NCBI RefSeq assembly: GCF_029168945.1 | Contig: NC_083603.1 | Span: 21,018,001-21,082,000 of the forward strand | Direction: 5' to 3' | DNA from: Cannabis sativa | Lineage: Eukaryota > Streptophyta > Magnoliopsida > Rosales > Cannabaceae | Length of the DNA stretch: 64,000 nt | Part shown: piece by piece, positions 22,934-35,802 of the stretch | Layout of the letters: each line of letters opens with the position of its first letter | How positions within the stretch are numbered: the first letter of the stretch is position 1 | Program-made: the position numbers and the translations under genes | The notes under the pieces: generated by a model | What the model saw: the letters and a program-made list of their open reading frames with translations, nothing else | Told to the model about the DNA's origin: nothing | Databases searched by the model: none

Positions 22934-24845
22934 TGTTGGGTTTTATGTCCTAAATAAAACTCTTTACAATCTGATTAGTTATCAATATAAGAAATTTGAA
23001 GTGATTGATGTTTGCATGAATTTTACATGCTAATGGTTTAATATGTTTATTACATTTATACACACAAAATCAGTTAAATCCAGATCATATGTTTATTCAC
23101 AATTACAGTATCGTCAACACAGTGGAATGTGATTGTGATTATATGAATCAAAAGATTTGGTCCCTGTTTCATCAGTGTTATTGGATTTACACTAATGTGA
23201 TAATCAGCGATGATGTGTACTTACACTTGGAGTAAGTGTTATGTTCTTTCCAGGACATTAGTAAAGTATACTAGTTTCGAATGTATGGAGTATACATTGG
23301 ACTGGACCGATATTGCAACTAAGTTAAGATATTACAAACTTACCGTTATAAATATCTTTCCAAGTCAATATCAGTAGTTGATCTTAAGATTAAAAGAATC
23401 TAAATCCTGATATGCTTAGGCTCAACTCAGGAGTGCTATTCATGTTCTTAGATTTATTAGTTAAGCCTACTTTTGGGTCAGGGTGATACGTATATTTTGG
23501 GAACATGATAGTATGATTGAGTGGGAGTGCTGAACATAAATATGGAATCTATAGCTTCTACTGGTGTATAGAAGTCAAGTGATGATTCCTTTCGAGCTTA
23601 GCAAATAGAAGTAAATGGATGAGCTCTTGTTTAACTGACTAATTATTAGATCACTAAACACCATTTACAGGTAGCTAAGTGTTTTAAGGGGCAAAATACA
23701 TTGACGGGTGAGAACGGTAAAGAAATCCCATCTCGATGTAGATCATCTGTATAGAGGATCTTTAAATCACAATAAGATTATAACAATGGTTAAATGAGAT
23801 AGCATATTGATATCGTGGAACATACAATATGCTCTATATAAGTCTGAGAGTGCAATTCTAAGTTCTAAGAGTGGATTCAACGAAGAATTAATAAGTAGGA
23901 ATTTACTTGGTAAATTTAGTTCACTTATTGGAAGCTCAGCATATAGATCCATGGTCCCCATTCTAGTTGAGAACATTCTGCTTGTAAGACTCATTAATTG
24001 ATTCGTGATTGATCAATTATAATTCTAAAGTTAGACTATGTCTAATTTTATGAATTTTCACTAAGCAGGGGTGAAATTGTAAAGAAAAGAGTTTCTAGGT
24101 TTATTTATTTATTAATGGACTTTATATGTCTAATTAATAATTAAATTAAATGAAAATATTATTTAATAATCTATTTTAGTTATTAAATAATTAGTTTTGG
24201 TATTTAAAAGGTTAGAATTGGAAAATTGGCGTTTTTGAGAAAATAGAGATAAAATTTGATAAAACTGCAAAATCAAGTGAGGCCCAATACTACACCATGG
24301 CCGACCACTTATTGTGGGATTTCAAATTAATATTTTCATTATTTTAATGCCAAATAATTCCTAACCTAAACCTAGTAGTTGCCTATAAATGGAAAGTGAT
24401 GGCTCAGTCACAACACATGCTTTCACAAGTTTTTCACAAGCCTTTCTGACAGAAATTTCTCTCTTCAGAAAAACTGAGCCTTCCCCACTTTCTATACCTG
24501 GCCGAAACCCTCTCTCTTCTTTTCTCCTTGATCAATTTCGACCCTAGTGAAAGAGTAAGTGCCCACACACAGCAAGCAGTAACTCAATCATAGATTGGAA
24601 GACTGTGAAGGATCAAACTTGAAGAAGAAGGACATTCGGGCTCAGATCTTGATTATACTCTGCTACAAAAAGTATTCAAGGGTTAGAGATCTGAGTGGAA
24701 GGAGACATTAATTCCGCTGCATCAATGTAAGGTTTTCTTAACTTTATATGTGTTTAATTTATCGTTTTAGAAAGTTCATATTTAGGGTGTTTAAACAACA
24801 TACTTGTGAGTAGATCTAAGATCCTGGTAAAATAATATTCCAACA
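22934..24845 (+). repeat. 5' LTR of element 2 (subfamily B)
   Basis: Begins TGTTGGGTTTTATGTCC and ends ATATTCCAACA. The TATA-like box CCTATAAATGG lies near 24382, about 460 bases before the LTR end, so U3 is about 1.45 kb. AAAGTGATGGCTCAGTCAC follows it. Subfamily B differs from A in the first 200 bases (CTTTACAATCTGATTAGTTA). Confidence 0.95.
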
Positions 24846-24847
24846 AC

Positions 24848-24860
24848 TGGCCTCAGAGCC
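24848..24860 (+). other. Primer-binding site of element 2
   Basis: TGGCCTCAGAGCC, identical to element 1 at 2082-2094, two bases from the LTR end. It differs from the Met-tRNA complement by CC for TA at positions 4-5. Confidence 0.75.
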
Positions 24861-27800
24861 ATGGTAATTGATTTACTTGCAAGAAATTTGGACTTTTAAA
24901 ACGATTGTCTGTTTGTTTTTGGATGGTATCATGTTGTATTGAGTGTTATTTGATGAATGATTGATGTTTATGAATTTTCGTGAAAAATAATTACGATTCT
25001 GTTTCTAGAATTATTTTTATTGGATAGTATGGAAAAAATTAAGCAAGTTACCTTTTTACAGAACTCAATTTCGATTTAATTTGAATTAGTTATGATTTTT
25101 TGAAGATTCGAAAAAATCGGAGCTGTGCTGTAATTTTCATGCGATCGCGAAAACTGTCCGTACAGCTCACAATTATTTTCGTTTTTCTTCGTTTTTTTCA
25201 TGCTTTTTCATGGAATTAACTTCCGATTTTTTGTGTAGTTTTGTATTTATATATTTACTATTCCTAATTCAATTCTAATTATCATTATGAATTAATTTAA
25301 TATTTTTTAAATTTAATTCAAGATATTAGTGTAATTGGAATTTTAAAATAGTAAATATCTATCTTATTGCTTAATTATCTATCTTATTTTTAAATTTGAT
25401 TATATCTTATCTTATTTTTAAATTTAAGGTCAAATTTTAAATATTTTTAAATTAAATCTTTTTAAGATATTTTGACCTTATTTAAATTTAAAATAAGATA
25501 ATTATAATCATGTAATTTTAAATAGATGTAAGATATTTTGCTAACTTTTAAATTTTGTTATTTTATTTATTTAAATTAAATTTAAAATCTGAAAAGATAT
25601 TTCATTTATCTTTTCTAATTTTTATTTAATTTTTATTTTTAAAATAACATTTAATTTTTAAAAGTAGTTAGCAAATTTTTGAAATGATATTTAGGTTGGT
25701 TGAAACCTAATTTTTCAAAATAGTAGGTTTAATTTTAAATATTTATTTTTTAAATAATTTCGAAATTTAAAATTATTTTTTTTATTTTATTTTCGAAATT
25801 AAATTTTTTTTTTTAAATTTTATTTTTCGAAAATAATTTTTTTTTTTTATTTAATTATTTATTTTTTGAAATTATTTATTTAAAATTAAATAAATCCTAC
25901 TTCCAACTATCCAGCTAACCTTGTTGCATGAGTATATGGTTTTAGCTTGTGTGTAAGTTTTCAAAACCTATTATTACTTGATTGCAAATAGTCATGGTTA
26001 CTTTTTGCCAAATCTAATGATCTGATGGCTCCCTTGGTCAAGTTAATAATTTGTAACAGGTAAATTTTACAATCTTCTTTCATCTGTGTATGACCTAGCA
26101 ACATGATAGGATCCATCCAAAGTGTGCCTGTGTGAGCCTATATGTTTATTTTGTTTTAATATAGACACATATAGGTTGTTGCTAAATAAAATGTCACACC
26201 ATGATAGATTTTATTTAGGTCCATTTAGTTCTTGGACCTATTCAATTAATAACAGTTATTTATTTTAAGGTTAAATTCCTCTCTTTTGGGCCTTGTGTGA
26301 GAGTTGGGAGCCATAGAAGTGGGTACGACATACTGAACCCAGCACCCCCTCACATGAACTACCCCAATTGTGAAGGCCCATTTGCCTGATTTGAATAACT
26401 GTACTAGGTTAATTATATTAGTTTGACCTGATAAAATTGAATTAGCAACATAATTAACTTTTAAAATATATGAAAATTTATTTTCATTTTAATATTTTAA
26501 AGTTAATTTTAAGAAAAACACTTTTAGTTTAGATATTATTTCTAGACAAACTATTTGTATTTTTCTTGTATTTAATTAAATATAGAATTTTAACTAACTA
26601 GATTCTTTCTGGAGCTTATTTAATTAAATATTCCTATTTAAGTTATAAATTAGTTGTAACAACTGATTTTTCTTATCTAACTTAAATTTGAATATTTGAT
26701 TTAAATTTTAAATCAAGATGAGGAATCCTAGGCATTAGTTATTAAAGATTCTTAAGATATTTATTAAGTTAATATCTTTTCGAATATTAACTTAAAATGG
26801 AATATTTTAGATATTTTTTAGGTTAATATCTTTTCAAATATTAACTTAAAAAGATATCTTCAAATTAAGTGGTTACAACTTAATTTTTGATATTTAATTA
26901 AATCTAAATTTGAAATTATTTAAGTTTTAGATTTTTTCTATATAACTTAAATTAGATATTTTTCAAATTTTTGAAAAGATACTTAGTCAAATAAGATATT
27001 TTCTAGATAGTAATTTCTAGACTACTTATTAGTTCTAATATTTAAATAGGAAAAATATTATACTTTGTGAAATTAATTATTTAAATAATTAATTTTGGTA
27101 CAATTTAATTAAGTATATTTTTCCTAGTATTAAATTAGAAATTAATAATTAAGCCTTCTCTACACTTAATTATTATTTCTTGAATTTAATACATTTAATT
27201 AACTTGAAAAATCTAAATATCTAAGTTGATTTTAATCATGATACTTGAATATTTATTGATTTTTCATGACACTTAATTAAATAAAAAATTATTTTTTAGG
27301 TTGAAATTTAATTTTTCAACTTAAATTTAAATAATTTTTCAAAATATATATATTTTCTTTATTTTATTAATCAATTTCGAAATTTGCATTTTAATTATGC
27401 AATATTTTCGATTTTTTTTTTGAAAAATAGATTGAGTTGTAAATTAATTATTTATTTTAATTAATTCTTGGACCAACTACAATCAATATTTTTTTCATTT
27501 AATTGATTAATTTAAAATAAATGAATTTAAAATATATATATTATTAGAAATTGAATTAACTAGTCAAAAGAAAATCTAGATAGGTGATATTTTTGATTGA
27601 AGTATTTCTTTTCTATTTTATTATTTTCGAAAATTGTATAGTTTTTATACTTTATATTTTCGAACTCAATAAATATATTCTCAAAGGAAATTTTTAAGTT
27701 GCTAATTATTTAATTTAATTCAACTTAAATTAATTTTCTTAATATTTATATTTAAGATTATTACTAAGATGGAAATAATTAATTTTATTTTAATCACCAT

Positions 27801-28461
27801 CTAAGTATAATTTTATAAATATTATATTAAATTCTTATTTTTGAATTTTAATTCTTAATTTAGAATTTAATGAGATTTATTTATTAGAATAATAAAGAAA
27901 ATACATTTTAAAGAATGAGCTTTATTATTATTAAGATATTCGATCTCCATTGTGGGTTTTACACCGCGTTTGTTTTAGTGAGTAATCCTCCCTAATGGAG
28001 GAACGTTCATTAGCAATTTCGCACCGTTTAATCTCGCATGATAAGTAGTTTGTAAGTGTTTAATATGGTATAGATCACCCTAATGGTGGCGACCATATTT
28101 GACTTGCAAATTGCGAAACAATGGTAGAAGCTCATGAGATAGAATAGCCTTGACTCTCGCCTAAACGGGACAACGCTGGATTCCAATCTTGATCGAATAA
28201 AAGGTTGCTAGAATGTTTAACATTTTAGATGAGCTGACAACTCTATTCAATGGATGGTAACTTTGACTCTCGCCTAAACGGGACACTGATATCAGTTTGT
28301 TGAAAAACCTTGGAAATTATTTAGGATTGAATTTTTAAGTATTTTCTCATATCATTCCTACTTGCTATGTGCTTATAATTTCTGAATTGATTTTGTGTTA
28401 AACCATTATTTATTTCTATTTGTTGATTTCTATTATTTTGTAGTATCCTATATTATCAAAT
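24861..28461 (+). other. Untranslated leader of element 2
   Basis: 3.6 kb, AT-rich and without a frame. Conserved islands with element 1: 26090-26390 (ATGATAGGATCCATCCAAA, then CTCTCTTTTGGGCCTTGTG and GGGTACGACATACTGAACCC) and 27935-28340, close to gag. The latter has CTCGCCTAAACGGGACA at 28156-28172 and 28269-28285. Between islands only general A/T character is shared. Such conservation in non-coding RNA suggests packaging, dimerisation or translation control. Confidence 0.65.
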
Positions 28462-29472
28462 ATGAATCCCATGTTATCACTGTTGACTGAAAACAAGCTG
28501 AATGGATCTAACTTTAATAAGTAGAATGAGAACATTAATATTGCTCTCATAGGAGAAAGTGCCTTGTTTGTTTTAACTGAGCCATCACCTGAAGTGCCTG
28601 GGAATAATGCATCCAAAGCTGTGAAAGAAAAGTATGAGCGTTGGCAGAAAGCAAATGACAAAGCTCTATACTTTATGCTTTCTAGCATGGTTGACACCCT
28701 CAAAACTCGGTTTTCTAAAACCAAGAAGGCTGCTGAAGTTATGGCGAAGTTAAATGAGCTATTCGGTAAGGCATCACTTCAGTCACGCTTTGACGCGACT
28801 AAGAAGTACATTAATGCACGGATGGAACCTCATCAAAACGTGCGTGACCATGTTCTCCTCATGTCTAGTTATTTCCAAGAAGCCCAGGATCATGGTGCTG
28901 AAATGGACAGTGCTACTCAAGTAAGTCTTATCTTGAATAGCCTGACTCCAGCATTTCTACCATGCACATCAAATTATGTCATGAATAAGAAGGAAATTGA
29001 CTTTCATGAATTAGTCAATGACCTTCAAACTTATGAAAATATGATTGGAGGACCCAAGAAGAAAGGGAGTAAACCTCACAATCCTGGTAATGGTAATGGG
29101 ACGATAAAACCTGAAGCAAATGTTGCCTCTGCTTCAAAGCCCAAATCGAAGAGGAAGTGGAACAACACCAAGAAGCGAACTAAAGCCATGAAGAATAAAA
29201 GGCTGCTCCTTGTGGTGATGCTACACTTAAAGGAAAGTGTTTCTACTGCAATGAAAAATGTCATTGGAAACCCCAATGTCCTAAACTTCTTGCAAACAAA
29301 CAAGGTATTTCCATTTATAAACTTTAAGAGTTTTAGTGAATTGTTATCCAATTGGATTTATGATTCTGGACTAAACTTTGTTTATTTGTTTTCTTCTTCG
29401 TATAGGCCAAGCTACTTGAACTCAGACGAGTTGGATCAGCAAGCTGGACCAAGGGTGAAATCGTCCAGATGA
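28462..29472 (+). pseudogene. Gag of element 2 (UBN2-type), with protease stump
   Basis: ATG at 28462 (MNPMLSLLTENKLNGSNFN). The next expected Trp is a TAG at 28522-28524 (codon 21). The frame then stays open to 29472, with typical copia gag features: MVDTLKTRF, FGKASLQSRFDATKKYINAR, LILNSLTPAF, and a Lys-rich tail. A frameshift near 29185-29200 moves the CCHC knuckle (CFYCNEKCHWKPQC, about 29231-29272) into another frame. The first frame ends in NWIYDSG (29350-29370), the active-site motif of the copia protease, followed directly by unrelated residues and a stop. Gag forms the virus-like particle that packages element RNA. The break just after DSG marks where pol was lost. Confidence 0.88.
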
Positions 29473-31060
29473 AGATGAAGCTCTTCAATTTTTTTGAATT
29501 AATTGTTTTAGTTTAAAGACAATTTGGATTTTAAATATTAGTTAGGGATATTTATCCCTGTTTTTCTCATATTGTTGCAATATTTTTTTTTATTTTATTA
29601 TTAATAAAGTTTTATTTTTGAAATTCAATATTGCAAATTTATGAGATTGAGCTTCATTTATCTTATCTTCATCAATTATTACCACATTATATTTGTATGT
29701 TTGTATGTGTAAGTGTTTTTATTATTGATGCAAATTCTATAATATTTACAACTCTTCATAGAGTTATATTAAATAAACACTAGAAATTATTTCTATGTTT
29801 ATTAATAATTGTTCATTCTAATACAATTATTAAGAATTTGTTTAATAAAAGGATCTTATGATCTGATAGGGGTGGAGAAAAGTTAAGAAAACTATGCAGT
29901 TCAACGATCTTTTATATCTAATGAACTCTGGATAGTATTCAACTCCACATAAACTCTATCACACTAAGAGAATCATGATCTTTACAACCTTTAGGGGTGG
30001 ATCATAATCTCTATATACTTAGGGGTGGAGGTTATCCATAGTACCCTATATGTATATTCTTAGGGGTGGAGTCCATTCCACAATTCCCTATGTAACACAT
30101 ATCTTCTTTAAACATGGAAGTAGTATAATGAGTTAGCTGTTATCAATATAAATTCTTGATCTTGATTGTATGTTCCATTTCAATTTTACTGTTGTAAGTA
30201 AAAGTTTGATACCTTTGAAAGTTCTTTGTTAAAGTTTCACACTACCTTAATTGAGTGGGAGAATTTTAAAGTTCTATACCCATCCTCATTAGGTTGATAC
30301 TTGTGATATGTACTTAAGAACACTACTGAAAAGCAAATCTAACCATTCACATGGATAGGTATAGCTTATCAAAATTATGAGAATAAGATAAAGAACTCTA
30401 GTTCAGTCCATTCAAATGACTTGAACCTAGAATTCTTAATCCTCATAAAATTTTATGGTATCTTATTTTTGATTACTTTATCTCTGGCATGTATTTTTCA
30501 CTTCAAATACTAGTCTGCTATGTTGATGACTTAGTCTTAACTTAAAGTTTTAGACTAATACAAAAGTCACAACTAGGTAACTTTCCAAACAATCAGAGGT
30601 TAAAAGTATTATTAAACTAGACATCTGCTATTGAGTGGGAGCTATCTGAGATGTAATCAAATAGGGAACATTAGAAGATATTCAAGAAAGATTTATGAAA
30701 GTGATCTATATGTTAGATATTAAGGAACTGTGTATCAGTTATCCTTGTATCTCACCATCTAATTTCGATTTCTATTCGAAAATACCAGAAAGCTATATCA
30801 CTGAAGATAAGTCTACACTGTATTATCTCATTTACATATTTTAAAATATGAGAGATATGTCTTCTGTTAATTCAGATGTACTTTTAAAACAGTAAAGATT
30901 TCAGTATCCCTTGATGAGTAAAGCATATAGTAAAGGATATATCATAAGAGTATTTATGAACTAGTTCCAGAAGTTTGGGTGCATTCAAATATACTACACT
31001 TGATCTGAAGATCAAGACATCAGATTGACCTATTTGCGCAGTTTGTTTTATATTAGTGCA
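29473..31060 (+). pseudogene. Collapsed pol remnant of element 2
   Basis: No open frame. The integrase block is recognisable at about 29850-29880 (SDRGGE in one frame, matching element 1 at 6850-6876). Further AGGGGTGGA copies follow at 29993, 30021 and 30062. An RNase H-side stretch with AGACATCTGCTATTGAGTGGGAG near 30620 is collinear with element 1 near 7880. RT core motifs were not found. Length (1.6 kb) is under half of an intact copia pol. Confidence 0.55.
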
Positions 31061-31070
31061 AGTGGGAGTT
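31061..31070 (+). other. Polypurine tract of element 2
   Basis: AGTGGGAGTT adjoins the 3' LTR, within a stretch (TTTTATATTAGTGCAAGTGG) shared with element 1. Confidence 0.8.
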
Positions 31071-32982
31071 TGTTGGGTTTTATGCCCTAAATAAAACTCT
31101 TTACAATCTGATTAGTTATCAATATAAGAAATTTGAAGTGATTGATGTTTGCTTGAATTTTACATGCTAATGGTTTAATATGTTTATTACATTCATACAC
31201 ACAAAATCAGTTAAATCAAGATCATATGTTTATTCACAATTACAGTATCGTCAACACAGTGGAATGTGATTGTGATCATATGAATCAAAAGATTTGGTCC
31301 ATGTTTCATCAGTGTTATTGGATTTACACTAATGTGATAATCAGCGATGATGTGTACTTACACTTGGAGTAAGTGTTATGTTCTTTCCAGGACATTAGTA
31401 AAGTATACTAGTTTCGAATGTATGGAGTATACATTGGACTGGACCGATATTGCAACTAAGTTAAGATATTACAAACTTACCGTTATACATATCTTTCCAA
31501 GTCAATATCAGTAGTTGATCTTAAGATTAAAAGAATCTAAATCCTGATATGCTTAGGCTCAACTCAGGAGTGCTATTCATGTTCTTAGATTTATTAGTTA
31601 AGCCTACTTTTGGGTCAGGGTGATACGTATATTTTGGGAACATGATAGTATGATTGAGTGGGCGTGCTGAACATAAATATGGAATCTATAGCTTCTACTG
31701 GTGTATAGAAGTCAAGTGATGATTCCTTTCGAGCTTAGCAAATAGAAGTAAATGGATGAGCTCTTGTTTAACTGACTAATTATTAGATCACTAAACACCA
31801 TTTACAAGTAGCTAAGTGTTTTAAGGGGCAAAATACATTAAGGGGTGAGAACGGTAAAGAAATCCCATCTCGATGTAGATCATCTGTATAGAGGATCTTT
31901 AAATCACAATAAGATTATAACAATGGTTAAATGAGATAGCATATTGATATCGTGGAACATACAATATGCTCTATATAAGTCTGAGAGTGCAATTCTAAGT
32001 TCTAAGAGTGGATTCAACGAAGAATTAATAAGTAGGAATTTACTTGGTAAATTTGGTTCACTTATTGGAAGCTCAGCATATAGATCCATGGTCCCCATTC
32101 TAGTTGAGAACATTCTGCTTGTAAGACTCATTAATTGATTCGTGATTGATCAATTATAATTCTAAAGTTAGACTATGTCTAATTTTATGAATTTTCACTA
32201 AGCAGCGGTGAAATTGTAAAGAAAAGAGTTTCTAGGTTTATTTATTTATTAATGGACTTTATATGTCTAATTAATAATTAAATTAAATGACAATATTATT
32301 TAATAATCTATTTTAGTTATTAAATAATTAGTTTTGGCATTTAAAAGGTTAGAATTTGAAAATTGGCGTTTTTGAGAAAATAGAGATAAAATTTGATAAA
32401 ACTGCAAAATCAAGTGAGGCCCAATACTACACCATGGCCGGCCACTTATTGTGGGATTTCAAATTAATATTTTCATTATTTTAATGCCAAATAATTCCTA
32501 ACCTAAACCTAGTAGTTGCTTATAAATAGAAAGTGATGGCTCAGTCACAACACATGCTTTCACAAGTTTTTCACAAGCCTTTCTGACAGAAATTTCTCTC
32601 TTCAGAAAAACTGAGCCTTCCCCACTTTCTATACCTGGCCGAAACCCTCTCTCTTCTTTTCTCCTTGATCAATTTCGACCCTAGTGAAAGAGTAAGTGCC
32701 CACACACAGCAAGCAGTAACTCAATCATAGATTGGAAGACTGTGAAGGATCAAACTTGAAGAAGAAGGACATTCGGGCTCAGATCTTGATTATACTCTGC
32801 TATAGAAAGGATTCAAGGGTTAGAGATCTGAGTTGAAGGAGACATTAATTCCGCTGCATCAATGTAAGGTTTTCTTAACTTTATATGTGTTTAATTTATC
32901 GTTTTAGAAAGATCATATTTAGGGTGTTTAAACAACATACTTATGAGTAGATCTAAGATCCTAGTAAAATAATATTCCAACA
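31071..32982 (+). repeat. 3' LTR of element 2 (subfamily B)
   Basis: Same length as the 5' LTR (1912 bp). Starts TGTTGGGTTTTATGCCC and ends AATATTCCAACA. TATA box CTTATAAATAG near 32518. Short frames inside (for example 31904-32131) recur in the 5' LTR and are not genes. Confidence 0.95.
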
Positions 32983-33391
32983 AAATATGGAATCTATAGC
33001 TTCTATCTGGAAAATATAAAGTAAAGGATGATTTCCTTCGAGCTTAATCAAACGAAAATAAATGGTGGAGTACTCATTTCACTTAGCTGAAATATCATTT
33101 ATACAGGGTTAAGTGTTTTAAGGATAAAATACATTGTAGGGTGTTACGGTAATTTAACCCCTTTACAGTGTAAATCATCTATATAGAGGATCATTGATCA
33201 AATTATGATTATAACAATGGATAACTAATGACGTATTTATATCGTGGAACATATAGAGCGTTCTATATGACTGACAGTGCAATTCCAAGTTCTAAGATTG
33301 GATTCAATAAGGAATTAATAAGTTAGGGAATTTACTTGGTAAATTCGGTTCGACTTATTGGAAGCTCGGTTATATAGACCCATGGTCCCCA

Positions 33392-35290
33392 TGTTGGAAA
33401 TTATTTTACCAGGATCTTAGATCTACTCACAAGTATGTTGATTAACACCCTAAATATGAAATCCTAAAACGATTATGAAATAAACTCATATAAAGTATTA
33501 GAAACCTTACATTGGGTGCAGCGGAATAATATGACTCCTTCCGTTCAGATATCTAGCCCTTGATTCCTTTCTGTAGCAGAGCATTATCAATATCTGAACC
33601 TGGATCTCTTTCTCTCCTTCTTTAGTGCTGAAACTCCTTCTTGTTGAATGTCTTTCTTCACGATCTTCCTCACTATGATTGAGGTATCACTAGCTATGTG
33701 TGGGCACTACTCTAACACTAAGTAATTTCGAAATTTCAAGGAAGAAGAAGAGCAAGGAGTGGCGGCTAGGTATAGAGAGAGAAGGCTCAGGTTTTTCTCT
33801 AAAGGAAAAAGTAGAAAGTTAAGTGTAAATTTTCTGAAGCCTTCACTATCTATTTATAGCATTCCACTACGGTTAGGTTTGAATTATTTGGCATTAAAAT
33901 AATGAAAATATCAGAGGATAATTCCTATAAAAGTGGCCGGCCTTATACAGTATGGATTTGGGCCTCACTTTTGGCAATTTTGCAGTTTTATCACTTATTT
34001 TATTTCTATTTTCTCAAAAACGCCACTTTTCAAATTCAACCATTTAAATGCCAATTCTAACTATTTAATAACTATAAATAATTATTAAATAATATTTTCA
34101 TTTATCATATTTATTAATTGAAACATACAAAGCATCATAATTAATAAATATGCCCCTAAAACTCTTTCTTTACAATTTCGCCCTTACTTAGTGAAAAATT
34201 CACAAATAGACATAGTCTAAATTGAGAATTATAATTGATTAATCAAAACCAATTATATGAGTCTTACAAGCAATATTATCTCAACTAGTGGGGGGACCAT
34301 GGGTCTATATAACCGAGCTTCCAATAAGCAGATCAAGAATTTATAACCTAAATTCACTGACTTATTAATTCTTCGTTGAGTCCACGCATAGAACTTAGAA
34401 TTGCACTCTCAGTATATAGAATGCTCTATATGTTCCACCATATAGACACATCATTAGTTATCCATTGTTATAATCCTAATTTGATCAATGATCCTCTATA
34501 TGAATGATCGAAACTATACATGGATTAGATTACCGTTACACCCTACAATGTATTTTATCCTTAAAACACTTAACCCCGTATAAATGATATTTCAGCTTAT
34601 GTGAAATGAGTACTCCACAATTTATTTTCGTTTAGTCAAGCTCGAAGGAGATCATCCTTTACTTACTATTCGCCAGATAGAAGCTATAGATTCCATGTTT
34701 ATGTTAGCGCTCCCACTCAATTGCACTACCGTGTTCCCAAAATGTACGTATCACCCTGACCCAAAAGTAGGCTTAACTAACAAATCAAAGAACACGAATA
34801 ACCTCTTGAGATTGAGCCTAATCATAACAGGATTAAGATCATTTGATCTAGGATCAACTAGGCGATATTGACTTGAATAGATATTACGGTAAGTTTAATA
34901 AATCTAAGTCAAAGTTCAATATCGGTCCCTTCCGATGCATACTCAATGCATCCAACCTGAGCTTTACTTTAACCAATGCTCTGGAAAGAACATAGGATTT
35001 CTCCAAATGCAAGTAAACTATGTTGTAGATTATCATATCAGTAAAACCCTGTGTCTGATAAATCTAGGAAACTTTATTCACATAGTCATGTTTACTTTCC
35101 AAAGTGTTGACGACACAATAAACAGGATCAAGAATGTGAAAAGGGTTTCAGATGAATTCATACATTATGTACATATAATCATGAAATAAATCATGTGAAC
35201 CATGCAACATTAAATGTTATTTCTGATCTATATTAATAAGTAAATCTGATTATATTGAAATGAGTTTTATTTAGGGCATAAAACCCAACA
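33392..35290 (-). mobile_element. Solo LTR, minus strand, subfamily A
   Basis: 1899 bp. Read on the minus strand it starts TGTTGGGTTTTATGCCC (35290) and ends TTTCCAACA (33392). A perfect target duplication, CCCCA, lies at 33387-33391 and 35291-35295. It is inserted in the nested LTR at 22333-38049. Most similar to 43498-45390 (shared TTCATCTGAAACACTTTTCA). Confidence 0.95.
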
Positions 35291-35802
35291 CCCCATACTA
35301 GTTGAGACCATACTGCTTGTAAGACTTAGTTAATTGATTTTAATTAATCAATTATAATTCTAAAGTTAGACTATGTCTACTTTATGAATTTTCACTAAGC
35401 AAGGGTGAGATTGTAAAGAAAAGAGATTCTAGATTTATTTATTAATTAAGATACTTTATATGTCTAAATTAATAAATATATTAAATGACAATATTATTTA
35501 ATAATTATTTTTAAGTTATTAAATAATTAGAATTGGCATTTAAAAGGTTAAATTGGAAAATTGGCATTTTTGAGAAAATGGGAATGAAAAATAACAAAAT
35601 GGGAAAGTTGCAAAGTGAGGCCCAATTTCCTTAAATGGCCGCCCACTATGCAAAGCCTTTTACCATTTTATTTTTTCCATTATTTTAATGCCACACAATT
35701 CTAACCTAAACCTAGAGGGCATTCTATAAATAGAAAGTGTTGGCTTCAGGAAACTCATAACTTTGCACATTGTTTCCTTCAGAGAAAAAGCCATGCGCCA
35801 CT

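Larger units (their letters stand above)
22934..32982 (+). mobile_element. Element 2: complete Angela-like copia element, gag-only
   Basis: 10,049 bp with two 1912-bp LTRs (22934-24845 and 31071-32982). A perfect 5-bp target duplication, AAATA (22929-22933 and 32983-32987), flanks it. Primer-binding site, long leader, gag, decayed pol remnant and polypurine tract are in order. The LTRs differ at roughly 25-30 positions by hand count (about 1.4 percent), which suggests an insertion on the order of half to one million years ago at usual plant rates (inference). Gag is present but carries a stop and a frameshift. Pol is nearly gone from the protease DSG onward, so the element is non-autonomous and probably moved with proteins of a relative. 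Confidence 0.95.

Noticed and set aside
29868..30070. AGGGGTGGA repeated four times as a possible regulatory array
   Set aside because: The first copy is the integrase DRGGE-coding stretch, also seen in element 1; the others are spaced irregularly (125, 28, 41). Only a weak case for an array remains.
23767..32138. Pairs of identical short frames at 23767-24001 and 31904-32138
   Set aside because: They recur because they sit at the same place in the two LTRs of element 2.
34935..35189. 84-codon plus frame
   Set aside because: Antisense within a solo LTR; same sequence, with differences, occurs at 43498-45390 without a frame.
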